64,000 nt of DNA from Cristatella mucedo (GCA_009760855.2 WPIO01000073.1:331001-395000); one strand, 5' to 3'. Shown: positions 8,901 to 23,600, counted from the stretch's first letter. A program made the numbers and translations. Notes: generated by a model not told the origin, from the sequence alone.

Positions 8901-11900
8901 CTCAACTGTCTATTTCTGAGCGGTAAATGAGTCTTGTCGGTGGCGGCAACGGCGGTTGTAACGAGACTGCAAGTCTTCTCCGATGCGCCCCATAAGCTCA
9001 ATCACTTTCAAGAGCGTGGTGCCGGAAAAGAACAGCAGTAACTCGACCAACCATGCGCAGGCTTTCCGACAGCTCCGACATGATCTCCGTCTCATTGAAC
9101 ATCTTGCCGCCGTATCGATGGTCGTAGTAGTCTGTGACGCGCTTTCTCGTCTCGTTTGGCAGCTTCCTGTAGATCATGTACTCGTTTACCTGCTGCAACT
9201 AAACGGAAGCGGAACGACGCAACGTCGACGCTCTGCCAGAGCGACTCTCTGGCCAGCGGCAGCGGCGGCGGCGGCGGCGGCGGCGGTTGCAAGTCTGCAG
9301 CTCCGAGCTTTGCAGGCTCCTCAGGATGCGCATCTGCAGTCGGCGCCGGCAGTCTCGAGACGGCACTCTCGAAGTCGCGTGCCACCGACTGCTTTCTCAG
9401 ACCGCTTACGTGGGATCTGAAGAGTCTGCTCGACACGTCAAACGACTGTATGAGCGCGGTGGTGTGTCCTACGAGCATGGCGTAGCAGGACGCACCCGCC
9501 AGCATGCTGAGCATCGTGAGCCACGTGTCCGTCGTGTTGACCGGAGCGTGTTGGCCGTAGCCAATGCACAGCATGTGCGACAGCGCTTTGAACAAGGCCA
9601 CACTGTACTGCTCCCACCATGGCTTTCCCTGCAAAGATCAAGCAGTGTCAGCTACTAAGGGGCTAGCTTGATGGCTGGCACACCGTCGGGCGTGTAGGCA
9701 GCTGCATCGTGCCCATAACTGCCGTGCACTCTCAGACGGTCACAACAAGCTATCAAGCATCTACACGAGTGAAGGCGATGCAATTTATCTTACCAGCATG
9801 GTAACAAAATTGTATGTCTGCCAGTGTAACGTAGTGTACTTGAGCGCTAGTAAGAGACGGACAAGCCTTGCTGATTGCTACGTCTCAAGAGCTGCACGGG
9901 CTGCTCTGGCCCTTTACGGTGCTTAGAAATAGAAGCCTGTAAAGACGACTAAGCTAAAACGTCAACTGCTAGAAAAAATTCATAATTAGGAAACTATTTC
10001 CTCCTCAACCAAACAATTTCGGGAGAATGACTGAACTTCAACAGGTTACAGGGTGGAGTGTGCTACCATATTTGCCTAGTCATCGCCGTGAGTCAATTGG
10101 AGCGGTTTACGTGCTACCTGTGTGGGAGATTTTAATGTCACAAACGTCAGCTGCCACCCGACATAGAAGTAGCTTTTGGAGTGTCGAGTCTCCAAGGAAT
10201 GATTACAGGTCACTTTTATGTTTTTGAGCTAGACTCTGCCTCTTGCTGATTTAATTAAGAAACGAGATCGATTCTTTAATGTTACAAAGCTTAAGTTTAA
10301 CTCGGCATTGACCATTTCCGGATTTCCAGTACCGCAGATTCACTCAACCGTCTTGCAACTTAGATTGCCGACGTACAGGGTAAGTCAATGTCCTATCAGT
10401 TGGTCTTGGGTTCCCAACATCTACGTTCGTTCTTGTCAAATTAAAGAAGTTCTGGGTTCTTCTCCTTACTTCATCTTCTTCTCACATCACCATTCTCACT
10501 TCCTATCATTTCGCTTGCAGTCAACCTTGCCTAAACTAATCTCAAATACTTCGGAGACTGTGCATTAAGTTTACAAGAATACGAAGCTTAGAGCTAAACC
10601 TACTGAGACCATGGAATTAACGGTGAAGCTGAAATGATGTTGACAACCCGCCTGTTCTTCCTATAACTTGCTTTGCTCGCTTGAATGAACAATAATGCAC
10701 TTTTGTGGGCTCCAAATATGCAGGCTATTGCCACTAATAATCTAACAAGAGATTTTTTTCGAATAACAATAATAATGCACTTAATAAAGTTCCCAAAGAG
10801 ATTTCACGCCCAATACCTGCAAGAAAATGCTATTTAAATTAATATTGCTATTATTAATAATATCGATCCATATAAGGGAATCAAGTAGCTTCAGACCCCT
10901 GGGCTAGCTGTGGCTTGCCAGAAAAATTTCACTAGGGTAACTGTCATCAACCCTCTCAAGCTGGATGTAAGGATTTAAAGACTGTTTACTCTAGGCAATG
11001 TAACCGGGTAAGGTATGTCAATACTACAAAAGAAACAGCCCCAGCTGCTCCTGGACGAGCAGCTGGTGTAAGTCAAAGGTCAGTACTTGGGAATTCAACT
11101 ACACATCGTCGCAAGTTTTCTCAGAAGCTGAGCTTCAGCAGTAGTTTATCAATAGTTTATCGCACCAGTCGTGGCTGCTTTCTTTTCCGTCTCGATGCCT
11201 CAGGTCAAGGCTTGTGTTGATTGGGGGACATCATGCCAGTCAAACTGGCCTGCTTGAGTTCGATTGGCGACCGAGGATCCCAAGCCGTACAGCCTACCCA
11301 TATCTGTCACGGTAGCACCGGGTTAGGCAATCTAACGAGGTGCATTTGTGTCACACTCAGGATGTGCCACAACCCTAGCCTGCTAATCACAGTCTGGCTC
11401 GATAGCTCAACTCATATTGTCGTTCGGGTGTCACGGTACTGGTGCACAATGCCCCTCCCAATCAAGCTGCAATCACATCACTTAGCAGTTTTGTCTATAA
11501 ATCAGCTTGCAGTTATCTATATAAATGCTTTGAGGTTTCGAACCATATATTTAAATCATGTAAGATGCTGTATTTTGTCGTGGATAGGCTGTGAACTGTC
11601 ATATGCCATATATGCACCTCTAACCATGTTATGCTTGTTGACATCGAGCATGCGACGATTAGTCATTCGATCGTGCTTCCTTTGCAGCAATTTTAAAGTA
11701 ATTAGAGATAAATTGAGTTCTTTGAGGGCACTATGCAAATGCATCTCTACTAATTAAAGCGAGAAAGTCTGCCAGTCCTTTCCTCCATCACTCGGCAAGA
11801 TGGCAAACAGTACTTCCGGGAAGGAGTGTAGTGGACGTGTAATTCTACTACAAATCGACGAAACCAGTCAATAGGCAGTGAGCTCTAGTTATCATTATTA

Positions 11901-14900
11901 TTAATAGAAAGCGTTAAGTGATACTGGTTTGCAACTTTAACAGAGCTAAGAAGTACCGAGCAGCTAAATACAATAAGAACAGAGTGTATGAGAGAACTTA
12001 TTTCAAGGGTTATAAGAAAGAAAACTAAACACTTTATTTTGCGAGCGTCCTGACTTAACTTAATTTCCACTGTGACCTAATACATTGGCCACTGGACTAG
12101 AACCAATAGATTCGGTTGTTAATGGTGCGCAGACAATAATAATAATAATAACAAAACATGTGTATAACATCTTCAGAGAATTTAATTTCTTTCTAGACAC
12201 TTTACATTTTCTGCAAAGAGAGCACGATCGAATGATTAATGGTAGCATGCTTAATGTCCACAACCATAACACGGTTGGAGGTGATATATATATAGGGTCA
12301 GCATGAAATTACGGTTAGTGGCAGCATTCGCAGTATCAGCATGCATAAGCATAGACAGCACGAATCGCATGGACCCACTAAAGGCTGTGATAAGTATATG
12401 CGTTTTTGGCTTGTTTTTAAATGTAACCAAGTTAGGAAATGAGGTGTCGCCAGCCAAAAAGGAGTTCCAGACTTTGGGAGCTAAGTGCTTGGGCGATACT
12501 CTTGCAAATCTACCAGTCGAGTTGGTAAAAATGACGATTCGTAGCCTAATTCACTACGCGGTCATTGCTAGCCCAATATACTGCCAAGAACAAGCCAACA
12601 AGTAACAGACTGCTACATGCCCGTGTGAGTAATTTCAAAAAAGCTTTGTGCATAAAAGACTGCAAGCACCGGCTACATCGACTGTATCCCAAATTTTATG
12701 AACGGGACACTGTAATCCACAACTAAGCGTATGAAGCAAAATTTAAGTGCGATATTGTGGAGCCATTTGGAATAAAAAAGATGTGCCTTATCTTTAAAGG
12801 TACTGTCTATAGCTGTAAGGGCGGCCAGATAGGAAGTCTGGCACAATACTGGCACCTGAAACAAGCACAGGTAGAACTGCATAGGTTTTGGATAGGGCGA
12901 AAAAGTTAGCTAGCCTTCGAATAATGCGCTTCAATTTACAGCTATAATTCATCGGAAAAACTCGATAAATAATCGAAGCACGGGTTTTTCCTATAATTAT
13001 CTAACGTCCTTGACATGTGCAGATATTTAATCTTGCGAGCCAATAACAGAATAGAACCTTACATAACAAGTGTTTAGCAAGTTCGGGTAGTCCAGTAGCA
13101 CTCTAAGGTCTACGTCTGATGAAGCTAGGTGCTCCTTAACTAACTGAACATATGGTTTCAGTGATTTCCAAATGCGTGGCGGGAAGTTCGCCATCTCGTT
13201 CGATCGCGGCCGGCCAGCCTTGATGTTGGAATAACATACAATTTTGAATTGCTCTTCTTGGTTGCTGAATGGGAAGAGTAAGTACAACACCCACTTGTGC
13301 ACCTGTATGACCCCTTGCGACCCGTTCTTCAGGGTTGAATTGCAATACGCAAGCATGTAAACTTTCTGCTGTCAGTGAAATTGATGGCTGTAGCCTAATT
13401 ACTATTAGGTTGCACCAGCAGCTAAAAGCAGGGTTTGATTGCTGCTTCTAGCTGAAAGTCTAAACCGTATGCCAGTGTGCCCACCCCAGATTGTTTGCCA
13501 GACCTCTGACCTCTGACCACTGCCACTGCTCATACTCATGACGCTTTTTCTAATTTATTTGTTACCATTTGTTCTATATAACGAGCGAGAGCTTTTGTAG
13601 TCATTCCTCATAATTTCCACCTGTCTGTCTCGTTCACACACTGTCCCCTTCCTTTGCATCGGTTTATTTGCCACATGTCAGAGTCTGTCTCAGTCCTTTA
13701 ATGTCTGTCGCTGCCTGTATCTGCAGGCCTCATGCATGCCTGTCTCGGTCCGTCGCTAACTGTTTCTGTCCACGTCTGTCTGTGTCCATCATTGTCTTGG
13801 TGTTTGTCTTTAGACACTGGTTCATTAACAATTTTTCCCCAATAGTATATCGTCGGCTTCATGATACAAGTCACAGAGCCGACGTGCCAACTTTCCGAAA
13901 TCGATCTTCGATTTCCTAGCGCAAGAGTACGGGGCAGACAGACAAATAGCAGTTTCGTGGGCAGGTAAACGCCGAAAGACGCAGAATGCTTCGCTCTAGG
14001 GCAGTACGCTCGGTGCGGGTACCTGCAGTTGATAGCGCACGATCCAAGAATCCTCGGGCCAGCCCTGCAGCACCGGTACGAAGAACTGTACGCAGCCGCT
14101 CCAGTGGCTCAGCAGCACCATGACGCAGATGAGATTGAAGATCCTCACGATTGTGCTGGCGATACTGAAAAACTGAGCATCGACAACTGAAGCCGTCAGA
14201 GCAGCCACGGGCAGGCTGGATGCAGAGTCCAGCTGGGGCTACCGAAGTCTAGTCGATGCAGTCGCTTAGCCCAACGACGGTGCCGAAGCATGCCTAAGTC
14301 CGAAAGGGCTGCGGGCCATACACAAAAGTCCACCTATCGCAGCACTTGCAAGCCACGTGCGAAAGTAGACACGAACACGTGACACGTGCAGCCTCGAGCT
14401 GCTACCAATCAGCTGCTGGACTGCCGACCAGCCACAGGTATTGGCCGCCGGGCAGCATAGAGGTGCCACTAACCGGCCACTCCGGCCGCTGTGTGCCATT
14501 GTAAGGCAGGTGCACTTTGCGAGTTTATCTATCGTACGAAATGTGCGGTAGCTCCCCCTCCAAAGTTAGTGCTGCCAAGATGCTATAAGGTATTCTGAAG
14601 GATGACTTCTATTTGATTTTCTAATAGCTAAAAATATTGCTTTCCTAGTTTCTCTGATAGCCCACAACAACGCTCAGATGCATCGTGGTTTTATAACAGA
14701 GGTTGAGCTAGCCGGAAATAATAAGTGCAAGTTTAAAAAAGTATAACAGCAATGACTGACTGTCCATTGATAGACAAACAGAACTATTGTAAGTCAAACC
14801 ATTGCCATTTCATTCTACGTAAGGCAAGGTCTCAATCATCATCCTCTTTGACTTGCAGGGTACGTGATGTATGCCCGAAATTCTTGTTTTTTAAAGGAAG

Positions 14901-17900
14901 TCAGTGCTCATTCGCTAGTCAGCACTGACCAGTGAAAAGAGCATCCGTTCAAGCTACATATGTACATGCAAATAGCTGAAATTTAAAGTGAATTTAGAGT
15001 TTAATTGACCACGGATGTCTTTATCAAGTTAGAGGTAAATTTAATTCTGAATAATAAGATGCGTATTACCACTACCATTAATATTCTCGCAGGGTGTCAG
15101 CAGTATTCTGAAAGACGTATCAAGTCAGCTTAAATCAATTTAATAGTAAATTTAATGAAAATGTTTTGAAAAGCTGGCTTATATTTATCTTTCCTTAACG
15201 ATTTCTCTAGGTTAAAAAACTGCTCGATATCCTGCAGAAAAATTATCCCACCAGCTACAGTCATAGGTCAGGGGACACTCATCCTCTTACCAAGCAACTT
15301 TTTATATTGACATTTCAAGGGTATGACTATCAAAAAGTTTGCCTAAATTCTTCGTAAGAGATTAGATACAATTAGCAAGTGTAATCCTACTCCAACATGC
15401 CCACTTGAATACTCAAATTAATCGACCTGCTTTACTTGTTTGTGCCCTTCAAGGCACCCTGGTAACTCCCTGTTTTGTGGTTCGTTCTTCTGTTGCCCAA
15501 GGCTACGAATCGGCTGGAAGCACGTACTTTCAATCTCCTTTGGAATTGACATGATTTATTGTAACCCACTATCATTTTTAATCAAAAATATTTCAGCAAC
15601 CTCCTGCTTCTCGCAGCCTACCTCAAAGAGCAGGTTGTCAGGCTACTCAGTAGATAGTCATCAATTCGCACTTAAACCAAGGCAACTTCAATCCAGTATC
15701 CTTTCTTCTGCTTCACCCAAATGCTCGGCAGCAATTAGTACCAGACTAGCCGTTGGCTCATAATAAAATATCGGAGCTATCGAGCAAATTACAGTAAGAA
15801 TTTTTAATTGATAGCTCCCCAAAATTAACGGTGCTACCTATATTAAACACCATATGAAAGCAAATTTGAGTAGAGTACCTCTGCGAGTTTTTTTTATAGA
15901 TCTCCTGGATGTTTTAGTTAACATTAATAAACCAGTCCACTTTAAATGCCAAATAAATAATCTGAAGATTGCTTGAAATGCATTGTTGTGTTAACGTCCA
16001 GTCTCGCATACATCTAAATCACGGTCATGAATTTCACATTCAGCCCTTGGAATTCTTGCATTCCAGATTTCCTACCCGAATTAAGTTGGTTGTGATCTCA
16101 CACCATCGCACACATCAAATGCACGGTTATATTTCTCACTTTCAAACCTTACAACACTTGTGTTCCAGATTTCCTATCTGATTTCTTTCGGCAGTTCTCT
16201 CGCACCACCTTGGCTAAGGCAATTTAGCTTTCATTTAAACCGAACTTAAATACTTTGGATACCGTGCATTTAGTTATCAGGCACCTACAAGTGGCAATGA
16301 CATTTGGGCATTCTCGCCTTCGGCCATCATGCACTACAAGCGTCCTATCCACTGCTGACTCTTTATCTGAAATTTGAGGTTCTTGATACCGCTGAATACG
16401 AAACCTGAAACAGCTTTTTAAGCTTATCTGTACATCTATAAGCGCATTGCTTATGGAATTACATACATGTGGCCGTAAAAATGCCTGGGAAATGCTGGCA
16501 ATGTCAAGTCTGCAGGCTTTGCAAGGCCTGCCCTTATTCCAAACTGGAGCAGGTTTGTGACTATAGCCTTCGTGACTAGTAGTGACAGTAGCACTTGGCA
16601 TGACCGAGCATGCCTAATATCTTTTTAACATTGTCTTTTAAATGCATTCCTAGCTGATGCTGCTGCCGCCAGGGTTTTTGAATTGGGTAAATCACTAAAA
16701 CACCAAATTAATTGAAGCAAGTGGGTAGCTGTCATTCCAGGATTATCTAAAGCACGCCTTAGCCAATCGATCGGCGATTAGTCCAATTCCTATAGTCTTC
16801 ATCGCCGAGCTCAATCTAAGCTGTCATTCCTACGCTGATGACACAGCTGTACCCGTGCTTTGACCTATCTCTATCTTTCAGCACACCATGCTCTCTCTCT
16901 AATCCCTTGCTATATGTATCACTGGTATTTGCAGTTAAATGGCGACGAACTTTCTCAAATTGAATGACAAAAAACCCAACTTACTAGTTAAGGGAAACCA
17001 GAATACCATTCAGAAATAGGAAAACTAAACGTCAAAAGGGCTCTGCTGGCATGTTACCTGCCGCATCTGTACGAAATCTGGGTATCCTCTCCAAAAGTAA
17101 CAATTTTCTACACGACCATATTAGCTTCACAGGGAGGGCTGTGTATTTTTACCCTAATACATTGCAAGATTTGGTAATTAATAGACTAGGATACCATATC
17201 CAAGTTGGCAGATACATTTTCCGTAATCCATCTTGACTACTGCCACTCTTTAGTCACACATCCTCAAGCCTGTGCAATACGTCATTATAGTCAGTGTAAA
17301 ACTCAGCAGCCATGCTTCTCTGTCATGAGCCTCAAAACTGCCACATTCCAGAAGTTCTAAAAGACACAGGCTTGGTCCCTATTAAGTAGTGCATTGACTT
17401 CAAATTGAATTGTCTATCACTTTTGGGCTTCTTCATTTTTATTTTCCCGCCTGTGTATCTGAACTGCCTCATAATTAGTTGGAGAATTGTCAAACCGGCT
17501 CAGCTTCCTCAAGTTTGCTAGCTGTTCCTATAAACGACCTTAAATATAATTCATTTATATACCTTAAATCCCCCCCGACTGAAATCAAGACATAATTTGA
17601 CTTAATGATATTTAACAAGAAGATAAGCGTTAACTTGTTTATCTCAGCATTTGCTGGATTTCTATGAATTTTTATCTATGAGCTCATATTTGCTGTTGCT
17701 GTGAAAGTTACTACTGACCGAGTTAACATGTTTCTCTTGCATCACATGCAAAGCGCCTTGAAAGAGAATTAACTATTTGAGGGTTTCGTATGAAAGTCTT
17801 AATACTATTAAATATATTAACATTTTCAACTTACCTGGGAACTTTAAAAAAAATCCTAGCTGATTAAACAGCCTCCTTTTGTATAGCGACAGAAGAGCCT

Positions 17901-20561
17901 TTACGGCTATCACCACCGCTTGCAGTGGCGATAAAGAATCGCCCACCGCAGGAATCGAACCCATGACCTCGGGACCGAGGTCGTGAAAGCAACCGCCTTA
18001 CCTAGTGTGCCATCACGGCTCACCAACTTTACAGTGCGAAGTCCCAAAGCAAGTCTATTCCTCGAAGCATACGGGCAAACTTTTCATCAGTCTGTCATTA
18101 CCTGAATATCTGCCGTTCACTCCTTTTTACTTGTGAGCTTTACTACCTCTCAATCACGCATTAAATCCAGATCCTTTAAAGATTCAAAATCCCGGGTCTG
18201 GCCTACATTTAATCTTACTGCATTGCACCAACGTATCGAGCCGATCTCCTTATTTCTCCAGTCAGCCTGCACACTGTGGACTTTTTTTTATTCCAGTTAT
18301 CTCGTGGCTCCTCGAGATAAATTAGACTCAATAGACTTAAATTTATTAAATGATTTATCTTCAGCTCGTATGTGCCAAAAGACTGGAAATCCTATCGGGG
18401 ATTCAGTATTACCTGCAGCGATTCGCATCATTTCAATCTGAGCGAAAGAAACAACAGATTTATCTCAACTTTCTCTTTGCCCCATTTAATTCTTTCTGTG
18501 CTAGGCATGCGTACCTGTGCATGACTCAGTTATAATATATAGTAAGGGGCCAAATTAAGCATTATCTCTGGACTTAATAGTGCTTGCTTCAGCATGTTTG
18601 CATTAGCTTGATAATTTGTTTTTTTTAGCTACCGTTAGTTCTTTCGTCTCAGGTTGCGAGTTTTTAAAGCTGCTGGATAGAGATTCTTTCCTGCAGAGAG
18701 CAATACAGTGAATACTTATTGCTTTTTAATATAGTGTGTAGAGTCTTCCAACAGAAATTTTGCGCCTTGAGCTCTCCAAGTTCTCACCAAAAATTTTGAG
18801 ATAGATAAACCGTGATTGCCGGAAGCAACCCTCTAGGCTGGCATCACTCGAAGCTATCGTTGAGGCACTGCATGATTTATCCTTATTGTGTATGATTGAG
18901 TATTGGGACCATTTTTCGCTCACCTCTTGGTAAAGCTTTACGTAGCGCAAGAGCCGAGAGATGCGAAGTATTCTCAGAAGCTGCAGCAGCTTGGCAAGCC
19001 GCAGGATGCGCAGAGCTCGGCCAGTCGTGTAGTCGAAAGTCCCGTGGCTTTCCCCAAGAGCCAGCAAGACGTAGTCCAGCGGAAACGTGCTCACGACATC
19101 AATGGCGAACCACGTGCGAAGGTAGCGAAACGCTATCAACCTCGAGTCGAGGATGACTTCGTTCTTCGCCACCGTATTAATTACTCCTGCAATGACATTG
19201 CATAGTTCCCCCGCCGTATTCAGAAAGTCGATCGAAGAAATCCAGTCACTGTACAAATCGCCGATAAAAATGAGAAAAACAATCAGAAAAGAGCATAGGC
19301 CAAAGGTTTTAATTACCGGTTCTGAAATTGAAAATGATGTCAAAGAAAAACATGAAGTCGCACACGGCGTTGAAAATCACCCAGTGTCCTGCTTCATCAT
19401 CGTGAAAAAATGCGATGGATACTGGTAGAACCACCAGGTTGGTGGCGAGAAAAATTAGCATCGTGACGTCCCAGAATAACCTTCAAAGAAAATTGAAATC
19501 ATTCTGAGGATGGATGAAAAGTTGGCGACTGCTATTGCAACGAGATGTGATGACCACTCAATGTATAATGGTCGTGCAGGATTTCATCTCGCAGGCTAGA
19601 GATTAGTTGCAGCAGTTGGAACTCTTGGGCAGGGGCTTCAAGAGAGGGAAATCAGCCTAAAGGCACCAGAACCGAGCCCCTGCCATCAGTGAATGCTCTG
19701 CAGCTTCAATTGGCCGGCTTTCCAACTCCAGACATGGCAGTCGCCGGCCGTTGTTTTTGGATTTGATCAGCATCCAGCGGACAATGCCTCGTGAAGTGCC
19801 AGCTGAATCCTCTGGAGTCCGCTACTCCTCTAATGGCTGCCTATCATTCGTTGGGAAAGGCCAGCACCGGGTAAAGCAGGCTGCCCTCTTGGCTAGCGTA
19901 GTGGCCCACTTTTCTGCCGACTTTTTATCCCACACATTTGGCTTTTTAAAGGCCCTCAAAGCTCACTGTTCTTTCAGCAGTAATGTGAATGGTTAGCTAG
20001 TCCCCAAGCGGTCAATGCTACCAGTCAATCATAATAATAATATAAATATTGCACTTGATAAAGCGCCCCCAGAGAACTTAATCTCTTTCTAGACGCTTTA
20101 CATTTGCTGCAAAGTGATACGCAATAGAATAGTAAGTAAAATCATGCTTGAAAAACAAGCAAAATGAATAACATGGTTAGGGGTTACATGCACTGGGTCA
20201 GCATGCAAATGTGGTTAGTGGCAGCATGAACAGTGTCAGCACGCATAAGCACATCGAGGACGAATCACAAGGACCCACTAAATGCTGTCCTAAATAGGTA
20301 TGTTTTTAAGTTTCTTTTAAATGTGGTCAGGTCAGGGGATGTTCTGATGCAGGTCGGGAGGGAGTTCCAGGCTGTGGGAGCATACGAGCTAAATGCACGG
20401 TCTCCAAAGGATTTAAGATTTGGTCAGTCAGGGCCTTCAATAACTATTCAGTAAAAGGGGAAAATGCTAGGCTAGAATTTAATAATAATAGTAATAGGAA
20501 TAGCAAAGAATTTATTTATATTATCCCCAAATTATAAACTAAATATTTTTTTCTGATTGCT

Positions 20562-20627
<66 letters not shown>

Positions 20628-23600
20628 ATTTGAATCACGGAGAGTAAATTGTTTGGGTATAGCCTGCTACATTTCAGCAAGCAAAAGGGCACAAAAAGAG
20701 CTAAAAACAGAGACAGAGTAATGGCTGTGAGTACTAGGTTGAATTTTAGCTCGTTTTAAATGCCACAGAGTCTGGAAAGGCTATGATGACCGCCGGTAGT
20801 TACTTCCACGCTTTGTGAGTATATCGACTGCAGCCACGGCCTCCAAGTATTTGAGATTCTTTAGCAATTCAACCAAACGACCATTGCTAAAAAGAGCAGG
20901 TGGTGCGATAAAAATGCAGACATTTTGACATTTTTCAGATTAATACGCGTGAGGAAGTGAATTTCAAGAAGTCGAGTGCAGATGTATGAGCAATAGCACA
21001 ATGTGTTTATTGAGAAGTTCAAAATAGACGAGCCAAACTTCGGGATTTTGCATGAAATTTAGCAGTTCTAAAGCAGAAACAAGTAGAGCAGCATGTGGCC
21101 ACAGTTGCAAAATCCTAGACAGGACTCGACAAATGCACAGACCAATACGGCTGCTACAACGTGTGCCAATTAATGGTAATTTAGTTATTCTACGTTAAAT
21201 CTCCACTATTTTGCTTCTATCCAAACAAGAATGTCTAAAGAAAATGTGTAGAAGATTTATCTCCTTTGAGTTTAGTCATTGAGTCTGAACTGCCAGAAAG
21301 GTGTCTCTAGCAACTCATTTGCTGCTTTCGGCAGTGAAGATCTGACGAACTCTCCCAGACTGAAAGAGTTTGGATGATGCAATATGCCCAAATTCTCTAG
21401 CGAATGTGATATTATAGGAATGTAGCTCACCATTTTTGTCTAAAACTATGCCTATAATTTTGTGCGAAATGTTAACCTCTTAAATAGTTTTTGTTATTAG
21501 ACTTCGTCCTAATAAATACGCACTCTCACTACTACGAATGTCCTGAAACGCAAGGAAACCAAGGTTCGACCTTGAAGAAAAATCTTAGAAAACTATCCCT
21601 GATTAATCCCAAAGTCTTTCTACATTTCAGTATTAATTTGCAGTGGAGAATAGGTACTGCTTTAGCAGTCCCTAGGACACCTTACTGCAAGAGAGGACAA
21701 ATTTTCGATTTTCGCTTTATAGGTTAAAAACTATCTAAGTAAACTATCAATCTCTGGGAGTTTGACCCTGATCTACGCAAGAAAACGTAAACAATCATCT
21801 TAGCCGTACGATGTGCACTGATCGAACCTTAATGGCTTCGTAATTTCGTAGCTGCAACTATAATGCTAATAGCAGTAAGAATTCAATTGTACAGCAGCCT
21901 CCACTTTACATGTGCCGTAAGTGAGGCATGATCGAAGAATTAGTGGTAGCATGCTCAAGGTCATCAAGCATAGCGTGGTTAGAGGTGACGCGTACACAGG
22001 GTCAACATGCAAACATGGTTAGTGGCATTAAACAATGTCAGCACACATAAGCACACAAATGACGTATCACAATTACCCACCAAAAGGTTCGATATGCAAG
22101 CGCATTTTTAGCATTTTCTTAATTTCGTCAAGTCGGAGAATGCCGCGGCGTCATTCGGGGGTGAGTTCCAGGATTTGGGCGCCTACGAACTGCATGCACT
22201 CTCTCCATATAATTTAAGGTTCGTACCAGGTATATTTAATTGATCTGATCCGGAAAAGCCGGCGGTACCATGTTTTAACAGGTAGGAGAGAAGTTCTGAT
22301 AGGTACTCGAACCAGCGAATAAAGGAACCTAAAGGTGTCTACAGAACCTTGAGGTAGATTCACTGCAGGAATGGGGGCTAGTGCAGGTCGGCGAGAGGTG
22401 TTGCAATGTGGCAGTTTCGAAGCTCACGACAGATGAGCCTAGCCGCAGTGTTTTGCCCCAACTGTGAGCCCCCGATTGCAGATGCCATTAGACTAGCAAC
22501 CAGTGAGTTACAGAAGTCAATTTGGGATGTCACACATGCATAGATCAATTTGGATGTATTGAAGCAGTCTTGCCCAGCTGAAAGTATGCAGACTTTACCG
22601 TGGACCTGATGCGTTCATCTAAATTTTAGGTCAGTTAGGAGTAGGACATCCAAATTACGTGAAGATACAAAATGAGATATGCTGGCATAGCCGACCAACT
22701 TTGAGCGTTAAGATTTTTAAATTGTGAGTCACCTTTGGTTTACACATAAATAGTGAGTTGGTTTCATCTTTAATTAATTACATTTTTGAGAGCGTTTTCT
22801 GCCAACCGTAAATGGGTGTGAGCAATTAATCCAGCGCGGGAGTTGGGAGAATGCGACGTGATGGAGAGCTGGCTAGATACACCTGTGTGCCGTCTGAATA
22901 AGAGCTAAAGCTTAGATTGCGCTTGGCGATCACAACAGCAAAAAGGGAGAGTATAGACTGTGAAAAATAAGCTATCCAAGCACAGAGCCCTGAGATACAA
23001 CGTATTCTACTGCCTCCTTGGACGATCTTTGCCCGTTCAAGTCAGTGCTCGGGAGTATTAAACTAGCAAATGAGAAATACCAGGAAAGAGATTGAGTCCC
23101 CTGAGAGCACCATACCAAATGCATTATTATTTTTATTATCATTATAGGATACGAGCTTAACCATTGTAGTTCTGTGCGAGTGATGCCCAGATGAAATGAG
23201 CGGCGCTCGAAATAGACTCGGTGATCGATAGAATGAAACGCTGCCGAAAGATCAAGCAGACCAAGCAAAGAGACTTTACCAAAGTCTGCATCCCTACGAA
23301 AGCCGTAATGCAACATCAGCAATGCAGACGCAATGAAGAGTGGAGTGAGTAACTCTAAATCCACACGGGCACTTTCTTTATCTGAAATATCAATATGAGA
23401 TTAAAGATGGTCCCCCACAACTCTAGGAACAGTGGAAATGGGACTGGGCGGAAGTTGCTCAAGTTCTTTAGGTATAATATTGCTTTCCTAATTAGTGGAC
23501 TGTCCACATACAGCCTTTTTGAAAGTCGCCAGGACATGATCAGAAGCCAGGGGCATATTTAGTGTGTTAGTTAGGCATGGCAGCTGCAGCAGCAGATCTA

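Larger units (their letters stand above)
9640..14020. other. HCN-A intron 4 with LINE-A fragments
   Basis: 4.4 kb of intron. Besides the LINE-A pieces listed separately, 10500-10580 carries a short plus-strand match to the LINE-A C-terminal coding region (TCAAATACTTCGGAGACTG, TGCATTAAGTTTACAAG), and 10762-10815 a minus-strand tail fragment. 13027-13356 minus has a weak LINE-like [13 protein letters not shown] reading. The rest is unassigned. Confidence 0.45.

Noticed and set aside
9230-9300. A proline-rich extension of the pore exon (run of prolines on the minus strand).
   Set aside because: It is intron 5 read through: a GTAAGC donor precedes it and the acceptor before QVNEYM restores the HCN sequence.
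18726-19343. Reading 19343-18726 as one continuous exon.
   Set aside because: Residues upstream of VINTVAKNE do not match HCN, while S1-S2 lie in another frame ending FRTG at a good donor. The 130-bp intron solves both.
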